Shown here: piece by piece, positions 1 to 7,903 of the stretch
Numbering within the stretch: the stretch's first letter is position 1
Layout: every line of letters starts with the position of its first letter
Source of the DNA: Enhydrobacter aerosaccus
GTDB taxonomy: Bacteria > Pseudomonadota > Alphaproteobacteria > Reyranellales > Reyranellaceae
Assembly: GCF_900167455.1 (NCBI RefSeq)
Contig: NZ_FUWJ01000015.1
Location: 1-64,000, forward strand
Length of the DNA stretch: 64,000 nt
Direction: 5' to 3'
Notes under the pieces: model-generated
Databases searched by the model: none
The model's input: only the letters and a program-made list of their open reading frames with translations
Told to the model about the DNA's origin: nothing
Position numbers and translations under genes: made by a program

Positions 1-200
1 CCAACGGCGAAACCGGTGGTCGGGCTGACGTTGTAGGTCGGCTGGCCGGGCAGGTTGTATGCCGTCACCGTGGTGTTCAGCATCCAGTTCAGTCCGCCCT
101 CAGCCCCGAAATAGAAGTTCGGCTGCGGGTTCATCTTCTGCGCTTGGGCGGCCACCGGAAGTGCTGCTACCAAAGCGGTGGTCAACAAAAGCTTTCTCAT
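1..200 (-). CDS. Outer-membrane beta-barrel-like protein, N-terminal part only
   Basis: Only the first 66 or so codons are inside the window; the gene runs off the left edge. The protein starts with a classical Sec signal peptide (MRKLLLTTALVAALPVAAQA) followed by a segment containing NFYFGAEGG and NWMLN. That pattern is typical of the first strand of OmpA-like or porin-like barrels of alphaproteobacteria. A good ribosome site (GGGGAGA) lies just upstream of the ATG at 200. The assignment to an outer-membrane barrel is inferred from the signal peptide and aromatic/glycine-rich first strand; the family cannot be named. Confidence 0.7.
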   Translation of the reverse strand, partial: MRKLLLTTALVAALPVAAQAQKMNPQPNFYFGAEGGLNWMLNTTVTAYNLPGQPTYNVSPTTGFAV

Positions 201-636
201 TTCATCTCCCCGTCGTTGAGATCCGCGGGAGAGGGGTGTCCCCCGCCATTGCGCGGCGAGTATAGGACATCCCGCGTGAATTTGGCGTCCTTCAAAATCC
301 GGAAATGTTATTTCCAGCCCTAGCGTTGCTCTAATGCAACAACTGCCCGGCCGAGGCCCTTTCGCCCCTAATTTCCCCACCCGGGATGGTGGTATCGCCC
401 CGTTATCGGCACAGTTGCGGTTCCGCGTCTGTGGGTGAATACCCAAAATGGGTATTCGGTCCCTCCATCATCGCGATCATCCCGGATACGCTGCCGCACT
501 CCATCTCTTGATATTTCTTACAATGGGTAATGCACGCAAGCGCACACAGCGTGTTGGCAGGCCGCGGTTGTACCAGCTATGCTTTCACAATTGCGGGGCG
601 ACACGCTCTCGTCGCTTTGGGTCACGGAAGTGCTGA
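201..636. other. Intergenic region between divergent genes
   Basis: This 436-base gap separates the leftward outer-membrane gene from the rightward gene at 637. It is clearly less GC-rich than the flanking genes in its right half. I see no convincing gene in it. A 62-codon open frame at 448-636 has no ribosome site and no protein-like composition. It probably holds the promoters of both flanking genes; the best candidate is listed at 554-583. Confidence 0.5.
554..583 (+). promoter_or_regulatory. Possible sigma-70-type promoter upstream of the gene at 637
   Basis: TTGGCA at 554-559 and TATGCT at 578-583 are separated by 18 bases, close to the sigma-70 optimum. Transcription would start near 590, leaving a leader of about 45 bases before the ATG at 637. 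It is unlike the bipartite element that precedes the virion genes. Confidence 0.35.
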
Positions 637-1413
637 ATGAGCGAGAGTCGGGAGCAGCTAGAGTCCTATAAAAGGCGCCTCCTCAAAGGGGCTGAGCGCC
701 TGCAGCGGCAGCGCGCGTTGGTTGCTCGGCTGCAGCAACAGAGCCGACTGACCCACACGGCCGTTCAGCGGCTGGAGAATTTCGAGAAAATGCAGGGCCG
801 CCTAGAGAGCCGATATCAGGCGTTGTGCAATCGGTTCGAAACCAGTCCGGCTCCTTCTCCAGGGCTTGCTTCGGTGACGCCAGGCGGGGCCCGTTCCGGA
901 GACAGTTTCGAAACGATACCTTCCTTATCTGCCGACCTCTCGGTGACGGCGCAACTGGGCGAATATGTGCCGCTGGCTGTGGGTAAGTTCAGGCAGGCCT
1001 ACGCCCTGTTGATCGCCGGTTCCAACGGCGAGGCACCGCTCGACGGCGATCCGATGCCGGATCTGGCGACGGCCTACAGCGATCCGGGGACCGGCGAGGT
1101 GGTGCCGCTTCCGGATACACCCTTCAATCGGGCTTGGGTCGCCGCCGGCCGACTGTTCGAGGATCCGGCCGAGCGGACCAGCTTCTACAAGCGGGTCGAG
1201 CTGCTGACCGAGGTGGCCGATCCGAAGTACCTGAAATATTTCGGCAGCGATGCCGGCTCCATGCATGGCGTCCTGCTGCTGGCATTGGTGACCGTGGCGT
1301 TCACGGACGGCATGAGCAAGGAAGCCCTGCAGTCGGCCTTCGATACCGCCTTCGACTGGCACTTCGCGCGCATGGTCTCGCTCGACCGCAAGCAATCCCG
1401 CCGTCGCCACTAG
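637..1413 (+). CDS. Unknown protein with N-terminal coiled coil, upstream of terminase
   Basis: 258 aa, unrecognised. Residues 1-60 are rich in Arg, Gln, Glu and Leu with heptad-like spacing and are predicted to be a coiled coil. Residues 65-100 are a Pro/Ser/Gly linker. The rest is mixed alpha-helical, with a hydrophobic helix around residues 210-220 (GVLLLALVTVAF). There is no signal peptide. It ends 65 bases before the promoter element of the terminase gene and points the same way. A coiled-coil protein just before a large terminase could be a small terminase or a packaging accessory, but no motif shows this, and it lacks the shared virion promoter element. It may equally be an unrelated host gene. 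Confidence 0.6.
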   Translation: MSESREQLESYKRRLLKGAERLQRQRALVARLQQQSRLTHTAVQRLENFEKMQGRLESRYQALCNRFETSPAPSPGLASVTPGGARSGDSFETIPSLSADLSVTAQLGEYVPLAVGKFRQAYALLIAGSNGEAPLDGDPMPDLATAYSDPGTGEVVPLPDTPFNRAWVAAGRLFEDPAERTSFYKRVELLTEVADPKYLKYFGSDAGSMHGVLLLALVTVAFTDGMSKEALQSAFDTAFDWHFARMVSLDRKQSRRRH

Positions 1414-1477
1414 ATATAAGTAGAAGAGAGTAGGGGGCAGGACGACCCGTCGGCCTGCGCATGACGGTCGTCGGGCA

Positions 1478-1520
1478 TTGGCGACCGGAATCGGTCCTGC
1501 CCATGCCGCGGCTTTATCCT
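1478..1520 (+). promoter_or_regulatory. Shared virion-gene promoter element, copy 1 (terminase)
   Basis: TTGGCGACCGGAAT at 1478-1491 is followed by 23 bases and TATCCT at 1515-1520. The ATG at 1527 begins 6 bases after the second box, so transcription from a normal -10 distance would start almost on the start codon. The same arrangement recurs at 20130, 25391, 29225 and 32312. Confidence 0.75.
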
Positions 1521-1526
1521 TCGGCC

Positions 1527-2936
1527 ATGTTGCCTGCCGCTGAAAGACTCCACCGCTGGCGCCAATCGCCGTCCCTGTTCGTCCGCGAAGTGTTCGGGAT
1601 CACGCCCGATCCCTGGCAAGACGAGGTGCTGGAGGCCTTTCCGCACCGGCCGCGCCTGGCGATGAAGGCCTGCAAGGGGCCGGGCAAGACCGCGGTCGAG
1701 GCGTGGCTGGCCTGGAACTTCCTGCTCACGCGCCAGCATCCCAAGGTGGCGGCCACCTCCGTCACCGCCGATAACCTCGCCGACAATCTGTGGTCCGAGA
1801 TGGCGAAGTGGCGCCAGCGTGCGCCTCTCTTGCGGCATGCCTTCGAATGGACCCGGACGCGCATCTTCGCGCGCCAGCATCCCGAGACCTGGTGGATGAG
1901 CGCCCGCACCTGGACCAAGAGCGCCGACGCGCAACAGCAGGGGCAGACTCTGGCGGGATTGCACGCCGATCACGTGTTGTTCGTGATCGACGAAAGCGGC
2001 GCCATTCCCGATGCGGTGATGGCCTCGGCCGAAGCGGCGCTGTCCTCCTGTCAGGAAGGCCACATCGTACAGGCCGGCAATCCGACCCATCTCGAAGGTC
2101 CGCTGTGGCGTGCCTGCACGACGGAGCGGGCGCTGTGGCACGTGACGGAGATCTCCGCCGATCCCGACGATCCCAAACGCAGCACGCGCGTGAAGGCGGA
2201 GTGGGCGCGCGAGCAGATCCAGAAATACGGCCGCGACAATCCGTGGGTGCTGGTGAACGTGTTCGGCAAGTTTCCGCCGGGCTCGCTCAACACGCTGATC
2301 GGCCCGGACGAATGCCGCGCCGCGACCCGTCGCTTCTATCGACCGGAGGAATATGGCGCGGCGGCTCGCGTGCTGGGCGTGGATGTCGCGCGCTTCGGCG
2401 ACGATGCCTCGGTGATCTTCCCGCGCCAGGGCCTCGCCGCCTTCGCGCCGCAACGCTTTCGCAACATCGATGGCACGCAGGGCGCGGGCGCCGTGGCGCG
2501 CAAATGGCAGGACTGGCGCGCCGACGCGGTGTTCATCGACGACACCGGCGGCTGGGGCGCGTCGTGGATCGACAATCTTCGTCGTCTCGGCCGGCAGCCG
2601 ATCGGCATCGGCTTCGCCAGCCGCCCCAACGATCCGCGCTACGACAACAAGCGCACCGAGATGTATTTCGAAGCCGTCGAATGGATCAAGGCGGGCGGGG
2701 CGCTGCCCGACGTTCCGGAACTGATCGCGGCCCTCAGCCAGACGACCTACAGCTTTCGCGGCGACCGACTCCTGCTCGAACCGAAGGAGCAGGTGAAGGC
2801 GCGTATCGGTCATTCACCCGACGACGCCGATGCCTTCGTCCTCACTTTCGCGCAGCCGGCCGCGCCCAGCGGCGGCGGTCGTTACGCACGGCCCGGACGA
2901 TGCATCACGGACTACGATGTGCTGGCGGATATGTAG
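1527..2936 (+). CDS. Phage terminase large subunit
   Basis: 469 aa from the ATG at 1527. This protein is the ATP-driven DNA packaging motor and nuclease of tailed phages and GTAs. Visible motifs are a Walker A (KACKGPGKT, residues 47-55), a Walker B (LFVIDE, 151-156) and the RNase-H-like nuclease aspartates: GVDVARFG with D286, AVFIDDTGG near residue 340, and a C-terminal DDADAF. Both ATPase and nuclease sites are intact and the length is normal. An in-frame ATG at 1503 exists, but 1527 sits at the same distance from the TATCCT box as the other virion starts, so it is preferred. Unusually, no portal gene follows; the next gene is the host cyd operon, and the portal lies 17.5 kb away. Confidence 0.92.
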   Translation: MLPAAERLHRWRQSPSLFVREVFGITPDPWQDEVLEAFPHRPRLAMKACKGPGKTAVEAWLAWNFLLTRQHPKVAATSVTADNLADNLWSEMAKWRQRAPLLRHAFEWTRTRIFARQHPETWWMSARTWTKSADAQQQGQTLAGLHADHVLFVIDESGAIPDAVMASAEAALSSCQEGHIVQAGNPTHLEGPLWRACTTERALWHVTEISADPDDPKRSTRVKAEWAREQIQKYGRDNPWVLVNVFGKFPPGSLNTLIGPDECRAATRRFYRPEEYGAAARVLGVDVARFGDDASVIFPRQGLAAFAPQRFRNIDGTQGAGAVARKWQDWRADAVFIDDTGGWGASWIDNLRRLGRQPIGIGFASRPNDPRYDNKRTEMYFEAVEWIKAGGALPDVPELIAALSQTTYSFRGDRLLLEPKEQVKARIGHSPDDADAFVLTFAQPAAPSGGGRYARPGRCITDYDVLADM

Positions 2937-3130
2937 CGAGAGACGAGGCGTGTCTCTTCATCGATGCGTCACACGACTCGGTGCGCAACGATGGAGATGA
3001 TTCTGCGTCGCAACTGGCGCGCTGCTCTAGGACAAAAAGCCCTTCCTCCTGTGCGTATTCACAACTGGACTGTGAGCGATGGATGGCGGAATGTGGCGTT
3101 GCTTGCAGAGACGAAGTGTATGGAGGCGGG

Positions 3131-3283
3131 ATGCGAAGGTCGGATCGTTGGCTTTTGCGTGACATCTCCATCGCCCTGGCAGCGAAGGTCGCGCTGCTGG
3201 TGGCGTTGTACTTCGCGTTCTTTGCGACGAAGCCCTTGCTTCCCGACATTGCTGTCCAACTCTTCTCGATCCGAGGTCAGTGA
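3131..3283 (+). CDS. cydP: Small cytochrome bd-associated membrane protein (CydP-like)
   Basis: 50 aa with a charged N-terminus (MRRSDRWLLRDISIALAAK), one transmembrane helix (VALLVALYFAFFA) and a short polar tail. This matches the small CydP-type proteins encoded directly before cydA in proteobacteria, which are thought to assist cytochrome bd oxidase. The ribosome site GGAGG lies just before the ATG. Its TGA overlaps the cydA start (TGATG at 3281-3285), so translation is likely coupled. Assignment rests on size, topology and position. Confidence 0.7.
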   Translation: MRRSDRWLLRDISIALAAKVALLVALYFAFFATKPLLPDIAVQLFSIRGQ

Positions 3284-4893
3284 TGCCCGATATCGACGTC
3301 GTTACCCTGTCGCGGCTGCAATTCGCGCTGACGGCCCTCTATCACTTCCTGTTCGTGCCGCTCACGCTCGGCCTGTCGCTGCTGCTGGCGATCATGGAGA
3401 GCGTCTATGTCATGACCGGGCGCCGCATCTGGCGCGACATGACGATGTTCTGGGGCATCCTGTTCGGCATCAACTTCGCCATGGGCGTCGCCACCGGCAT
3501 CACCATGGAGTTCCAGTTCGGCACCAACTGGTCCTATTACTCCCATTACGTCGGCGACGTGTTCGGGGCGCCGCTGGCCATCGAGGGGCTGATGGCCTTC
3601 TTCCTCGAGGCGACCTTCATCGGCTTGTTCTTCTTTGGCTGGGACCGCCTCAGCAAGCCAGGCCATCTCGCCGTCACCTGGTGTGTGGCGCTGGGCTCGA
3701 ACCTGTCGGCGCTGTGGATCCTGATCGCCAATGCCTGGATGCAGCATCCCGTCGGCAGCCGCTTCAATCCCGACACGATGCGCATGGAGGTGACGGACTT
3801 CTTCGAGGTGCTGTTCAACCCGGTGGCGCAGTCGAAGTTCGTCCATACGGTGAGCGCGGGCTACGTCACGGGCTCGATCTTCGTGCTGGCGATCAGCGCC
3901 TTCTATCTTCTGAACGGCCGGCATCGCGAGATCGCCAAGCGCTCGATGACGGTGGCGGCCTCGTTCGGCCTCGCCTCGGCGCTGTCGGTCGTCGTGCTGG
4001 GTGACGAGAGCGGCTACACGGCGACGCAGAACCAGAAGACCAAGATCGCGGCGATGGAGGCCATGTGGCACACCGAGCCGGCGCCGGCCTCCTTCACGCT
4101 GTTCGGCATCCCGAGCCTCGAGGAGCGCAAGACCTACTTCGCGATCCACATTCCCTATGCGCTGGGCCTGCTCGCGACGCGCTCGATCGACACGGTGATC
4201 CCGGGCCTGTTCCAGCTCGTCGACGAGGCCAAGGCAAAGATCCGCACCGGTCTCGAAGGCTACACCGCGGTGCAGACGTTGCGGGCCAATCCCAAGGACG
4301 AGGCGGCGCGCAAGATCATCGCCGAGCGCCAGGACGATCTCGGCTATGCGATGCTGCTGAAGCGCTATGTCGCCGATCCCGCCAAGGCGACCGATGCCGA
4401 CATCGAGCGCGCGGCCTGGGACACGGTGCCCAACGTGCCGGTGCTGTTCTGGTCGTTCCGCGTCATGGTCGGGCTCGGCTTCTTCTTCATCGCCCTGTTC
4501 GCGGTCACGTTCTACGTCTCGGCCAAGCGCCAGCTCGACCAGCGGCGATGGTTGCTCTACGTCGCGCTGCTGTCGCTGCCGCTGCCCTGGATCGCGGCCG
4601 AGGTGGGATGGATCGTGGCCGAGTACGGACGCCAGCCATGGATCATCGAGGGCGTGCTGCCGACCTTCCTCGCCACCTCGCCGATCGCCGCTCACGACGT
4701 GTGGCTCAGCCTGTCGGGCTTCGTCGTCTTCTATACGTCGCTGCTGGTGGTCGAACTCTACCTGATGCTGAAATACATCCGTCTCGGACCGAGCGAGAGC
4801 TGGGAGATACCGGACGTGGCCACGCGGTTCGCGCCCCCGGGCGGCGCCGCGGTCGATCCTTCCACCCTGCATGCCGACCTGCCGAGGGAGTGA
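3283..4893 (+). CDS. cydA: Cytochrome bd ubiquinol oxidase subunit I
   Basis: 536 aa integral membrane protein of the inner membrane. With CydB it oxidises ubiquinol and reduces oxygen to water at high affinity. The three haem ligands are recognisable: His21 (ALYHFLFVPLT), a His in KFVHTVSAGYVTG, and a Met in FWSFRVMVGLG. The Q-loop contains the conserved KIAAMEAMW and is of the long (E. coli-type) form; GRQPWIIEGVLPT is also typical. The start at 3283 is chosen over the GTG at 3280 because GAGG is well spaced before it. It is second in the cydP-cydA-cydB-cydX operon, 4 bases before cydB. Confidence 0.97.
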   Translation: MPDIDVVTLSRLQFALTALYHFLFVPLTLGLSLLLAIMESVYVMTGRRIWRDMTMFWGILFGINFAMGVATGITMEFQFGTNWSYYSHYVGDVFGAPLAIEGLMAFFLEATFIGLFFFGWDRLSKPGHLAVTWCVALGSNLSALWILIANAWMQHPVGSRFNPDTMRMEVTDFFEVLFNPVAQSKFVHTVSAGYVTGSIFVLAISAFYLLNGRHREIAKRSMTVAASFGLASALSVVVLGDESGYTATQNQKTKIAAMEAMWHTEPAPASFTLFGIPSLEERKTYFAIHIPYALGLLATRSIDTVIPGLFQLVDEAKAKIRTGLEGYTAVQTLRANPKDEAARKIIAERQDDLGYAMLLKRYVADPAKATDADIERAAWDTVPNVPVLFWSFRVMVGLGFFFIALFAVTFYVSAKRQLDQRRWLLYVALLSLPLPWIAAEVGWIVAEYGRQPWIIEGVLPTFLATSPIAAHDVWLSLSGFVVFYTSLLVVELYLMLKYIRLGPSESWEIPDVATRFAPPGGAAVDPSTLHADLPRE

Positions 4894-4897
4894 GCCG

Positions 4898-6043
4898 ATG
4901 TCGATCCCTCTCGATTACGAAATGCTGCGGGTCCTGTGGTGGGCGCTGCTGGGTATCCTGCTGATCGGCTTCGCCGTCTTCGATGGCTTCGATCTCGGCA
5001 CTGCGATCCTGCTGCCCTTCATCGGCCGGACCAATCTCGAGCGCCGGCTGATGATCAACTCGATCGGGCCGGTATGGGAAGGCAACCAGGTGTGGTTCAT
5101 CCTGGGCGGCGGCGCGGCCTTCGCGGCCTGGCCGCCGCTTTACGCCGCGTCCTTCTCCGGCTTCTACATCGCCATGTTCCTGGTCCTGCTGGCGCTGATC
5201 CTGCGGCCGGTGGCGTTCAAGTTTCGCGGCAAGGTCGACAACGATACCTGGCGCGCCTGCTGGGACGTGGCGCTGTTCGTGGGCGGTTTCGTGCCGTCGC
5301 TGGTGTTCGGCGTCGCGTTCGGCAACCTGCTGCAGGGCGTGCCGTTCCATTTCGATGAGGACCTGCGGGCCATCTATACCGGCGGCTTTTTCGGCCTGCT
5401 CAATCCCTTCGCGATCCTGTGCGGCCTGGTGAGCGTCGCCATGCTCGCCGCCCATGGCGCCACCTATATCTGCATGAAGACCGAGGGTGCGCTGGCGGCC
5501 CGGGCGAAGACTGCCGGCATCGTGCTGAACCTCGCCACCATCGTGCTGTTCGTGGCCGCGGGCCTCTGGGTCTACGCCTCGATCAAGGGCTATGCCGTCG
5601 TCGGCACGGTCGATCATGCCGGACCGTCCAACCCGGTGCGCAAGACGGTCGAGGTCGTGGCCGGCGCCTGGTTCGCCAATTACCGGCTCCTGCCGTGGAC
5701 GCTGCTCGCACCGGTGCTGGGCGTGCTGGGCGCCCTGCTTGCCATCGTCACGCTGATCCGCCGCATGTCGATCCGCGCCTTCTGGGCGAGCGCGCTGTCG
5801 ATCGCCGGCATCATCGCCACGCCGGGCCTGGCGATGTTCCCGTTCATCCTGCCATCGTCGACCGATCCGCGCTCGAGCCTGATCGTGTGGGATTCCTCGT
5901 CGAGCCACATGACGCTGTTCATCATGCTGGTGGCGACGGTGATCTTCCTGCCGATCGTGCTGGCCTATACCGCCTGGGTCTATCGCGTGCTGCGTGGCAA
6001 GGTGACGGCGCAGACGATCGGACGCAATCATCAGGCCTATTGA
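4898..6043 (+). CDS. cydB: Cytochrome bd ubiquinol oxidase subunit II
   Basis: 381 aa with about nine transmembrane segments; the partner of CydA. The N-terminal signature GFAVFDGFDLGTAILLPFIG and the stretch IGPVWEGNQVWFILGGGAAFAAWP are diagnostic of CydB. The ATG at 4898 follows the cydA stop by only 4 bases, with GAGGGAG as ribosome site inside the end of cydA. It is followed by cydX after 10 bases. Confidence 0.97.
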   Translation: MSIPLDYEMLRVLWWALLGILLIGFAVFDGFDLGTAILLPFIGRTNLERRLMINSIGPVWEGNQVWFILGGGAAFAAWPPLYAASFSGFYIAMFLVLLALILRPVAFKFRGKVDNDTWRACWDVALFVGGFVPSLVFGVAFGNLLQGVPFHFDEDLRAIYTGGFFGLLNPFAILCGLVSVAMLAAHGATYICMKTEGALAARAKTAGIVLNLATIVLFVAAGLWVYASIKGYAVVGTVDHAGPSNPVRKTVEVVAGAWFANYRLLPWTLLAPVLGVLGALLAIVTLIRRMSIRAFWASALSIAGIIATPGLAMFPFILPSSTDPRSSLIVWDSSSSHMTLFIMLVATVIFLPIVLAYTAWVYRVLRGKVTAQTIGRNHQAY

Positions 6044-6053
6044 GGAGACGACC

Positions 6054-6203
6054 ATGTGGTACTTCGCCTGGGTGCTCGGATTGGGCCTTGCCTGTACCTT
6101 CGCCATCCTGAACGCGATGTGGCTGGAACTCGATCCGCGCTACACCTCCAGCACCGCCAGCCATCCGGCGGATGCGGGGAACGGGAACGGCCACGGCAAG
6201 TAG
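6054..6203 (+). CDS. cydX: Cytochrome bd oxidase small subunit CydX
   Basis: 49 aa. The start MWYFAWVLGLGLACTFAILN continuing into AMWLE is the standard CydX single transmembrane helix, which stabilises the oxidase haems. The tail is polar and Gly/Asn-rich. GGAGACG precedes the ATG at 6054 by a few bases. It completes the four-gene oxidase operon. Confidence 0.93.
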   Translation: MWYFAWVLGLGLACTFAILNAMWLELDPRYTSSTASHPADAGNGNGHGK

Positions 6204-6255
6204 CGACACCATCCGCGCAGGCGCGATGGTGAACCGGCACAGGGAGCAGCATCGG

Positions 6256-7032
6256 ATGGATCGGGTTCGCGGCAAGGTGGCGATGGTGACGGGCGGTGCG
6301 CTGGGCCTGGGCGCGGCGTCGGCGCACATGCTGGCGCGAGAGGGCGCGGCAGTGGTCGTCACCGACCTGAAGGATGCCGAGGGCAAGGCCGTCGCCGACA
6401 GCATCAACGCCACCGACGGCAAGGCGATCTATCTCCATCACGACGTCACCAGCGAGGAGAGCTGGAAGAGCGCGATGGAGCGGACGGTCGCCGAGTTCGG
6501 CAGGCTCGACGTGCTGGTCAACAATGCCGGCGTCGGCCTGGGCGGTCCGCCGGAGGAGCAGACGCTGGAGCAATGGCGCTTCCTGATGAGCGTCAATCTC
6601 GATGGCGTGTTCCTCGGCACCAAGCACGCCATCCTGACCATGAAGAAGCATCCGCCCATGGGCGGCTCGATCATCAACCTGTCCTCGATCGAGGGCCTGG
6701 TCGGCGATCCCAATCTCGGCGCCTACAATGCGTCGAAGGGCGGTGTCCGGCTCTATACCAAGTCGGTGGCGCTCTATTGCGCCCGGCAGCGGCTCGGCAT
6801 CCGCGTCAACTCCATCCATCCCGGCTACATCTGGACGCCGATGGTGGAGGGCTATCTCCAGCAGGCCGGCAACGTCGACCAGGGCCGGGCGGCGCTGGAT
6901 GCGATGCATCCCATCGGCCATGTCGGCGAACCGGAGGACATCGCCTACGGCGTCCTCTATCTGGCCTCGAACGAGTCGAAGTTCGTGACCGGCACGGAGC
7001 TGGTGATCGACGGCGGCTATACCGCCCAATAA
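6256..7032 (+). CDS. Short-chain dehydrogenase/reductase (SDR)
   Basis: 258 aa, classical SDR length. The NAD(P)-binding motif TGGALGLG is near residue 12, NNAG near residue 90, the catalytic Ser in INLSSIEG near 142, and YNASKGG (Tyr/Lys pair) near 155-159. The C-terminal VTGTELVIDGGYTAQ is typical of SDRs that oxidise or reduce cyclic alcohols and hydroxysteroids. Asp at the end of beta-2 (VVTDLKD) suggests NAD rather than NADP. The substrate is unknown. It lies 52 bases after cydX on the same strand and may be an unrelated downstream gene. A long inverted repeat begins directly after its stop codon. Confidence 0.9.
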   Translation: MDRVRGKVAMVTGGALGLGAASAHMLAREGAAVVVTDLKDAEGKAVADSINATDGKAIYLHHDVTSEESWKSAMERTVAEFGRLDVLVNNAGVGLGGPPEEQTLEQWRFLMSVNLDGVFLGTKHAILTMKKHPPMGGSIINLSSIEGLVGDPNLGAYNASKGGVRLYTKSVALYCARQRLGIRVNSIHPGYIWTPMVEGYLQQAGNVDQGRAALDAMHPIGHVGEPEDIAYGVLYLASNESKFVTGTELVIDGGYTAQ

Positions 7033-7130
7033 AGCGCGATGACTTTTACTTCGGCCGTCGCCCTGACGCTCGTAGCATGGCAGCGCATGCGTCAGGGCGA
7101 CGGCTTGATTCCATGAAAAGTCATCGCGCT
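7033..7130. repeat. Long two-part inverted repeat (hairpin or MITE-like)
   Basis: The outer arms are perfect 15-base complements (7033-7047 AGCGCGATGACTTTT and 7116-7130). The inner arms are perfect 16-base complements (7054-7069 GCCGTCGCCCTGACGC and 7089-7104). The apical loop is 19 bases. The element begins immediately after the SDR stop codon. It could act as a strong terminator, a structured RNA or a small mobile repeat. I found no second copy in this window. Confidence 0.75.
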
Positions 7131-7235
7131 GTAGGCCGCCCGATCTTCAATCCAGAATCTTTGTGTAAATAATGTAAAATTAAATGGCAGCTATGCGGCA
7201 TTATTTGCGCACATTTGAGTATGTGTTTGAAATTA

Positions 7236-7264
7236 TTGACCTCGCGATTGCGAATGAGACAATA
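7236..7264 (+). promoter_or_regulatory. Possible sigma-70 promoter for a leaderless mRNA
   Basis: TTGACC at 7236-7241 and ACAATA at 7259-7264 are 17 bases apart. The ATG at 7270 is 6 bases after the -10 box and has no ribosome site, so the transcript would start on or next to the start codon. The surrounding 120 bases are markedly AT-richer than the window average. Confidence 0.45.
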
Positions 7265-7269
7265 GCGCA

Positions 7270-7884
7270 ATGCAGCGGTTCGTTTTGCGGCGGAATATCC
7301 AGCGCTATCAGGAACTGCTTGGCCGGGAGACCGATGCGGCCAAGCGGCAGACCATGGCCAGGCTGCTGATCGCTGCCGAGCGCGACCTGGCGATGATGGA
7401 TGCCACGACGGAAGGCGTGGAGCCACAGGCTGCCTTTCGCTCGCGGACCTTTTCCGCCGAAGCCGCCCGATGCATCGCCGAGTTCGAGCAGCGATATGCG
7501 CCGTCGGGCAAGCTCTATCTGCTGCTCGATCCGGGACCGGGCCTGCCCATCCTCGATGCCAGTGACGCCTACGCGACCGCGACCATGACCGTGCGCAGCG
7601 AGATGCGGGGCCGTCCGCTGTTCGAAGTCTTCCCGGACAATCCCGCCGATCCGATGGCCGATGGCGTGGCCAATCTCTATGCCTCGCTGCGAACCGCCGC
7701 CCAGACGCGTCGCCCGCACGTCATGCCGATCCAGCGCTACGACGTCCGTGACGGAACCGGGACCTTCGTCGAACGCCACTGGCGGCCGACCAACTCGCCG
7801 ATGCTCGATGGCGAGGGCCGACTGGGCGCGCTTCTGCATTACGTCGAGGACGTCACGCAGGAGGTTCGGGCCCGGTCGCCCTGA
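7270..7884 (+). CDS. PAS-domain protein with short N-terminal FIRRRNI-type module
   Basis: 204 aa, cytoplasmic. Residues 1-45 (MQRFVLRRNIQRYQELL and on) form a helical module resembling the whole 51-aa protein at 13599. Residues 70-200 resemble a PAS sensor domain: they begin with YLLLDPGPGLPILDASDAYATAT and end with FVERHWRPTNSPMLDGEG and HYVEDVTQEV, the usual PAS/PAC ending. No kinase, cyclase or DNA-binding output domain is attached, so it probably works through a partner. It converges with the gene at 7904. Confidence 0.75.
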   Translation: MQRFVLRRNIQRYQELLGRETDAAKRQTMARLLIAAERDLAMMDATTEGVEPQAAFRSRTFSAEAARCIAEFEQRYAPSGKLYLLLDPGPGLPILDASDAYATATMTVRSEMRGRPLFEVFPDNPADPMADGVANLYASLRTAAQTRRPHVMPIQRYDVRDGTGTFVERHWRPTNSPMLDGEGRLGALLHYVEDVTQEVRARSP

Positions 7885-7903
7885 GGCAGGTCCCGCGGGC
7901 CGT

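Noticed and set aside
448..636. 62-codon frame before the gene at 637
   Set aside because: No ribosome site, basic random-looking composition, and a promoter-like element lies inside it.
3277..6106. Very long minus-strand frames opposite cydA and cydB
   Set aside because: His/Arg/Gln-rich shadow translations of GC-rich coding DNA; cydA and cydB are certain on the other strand.
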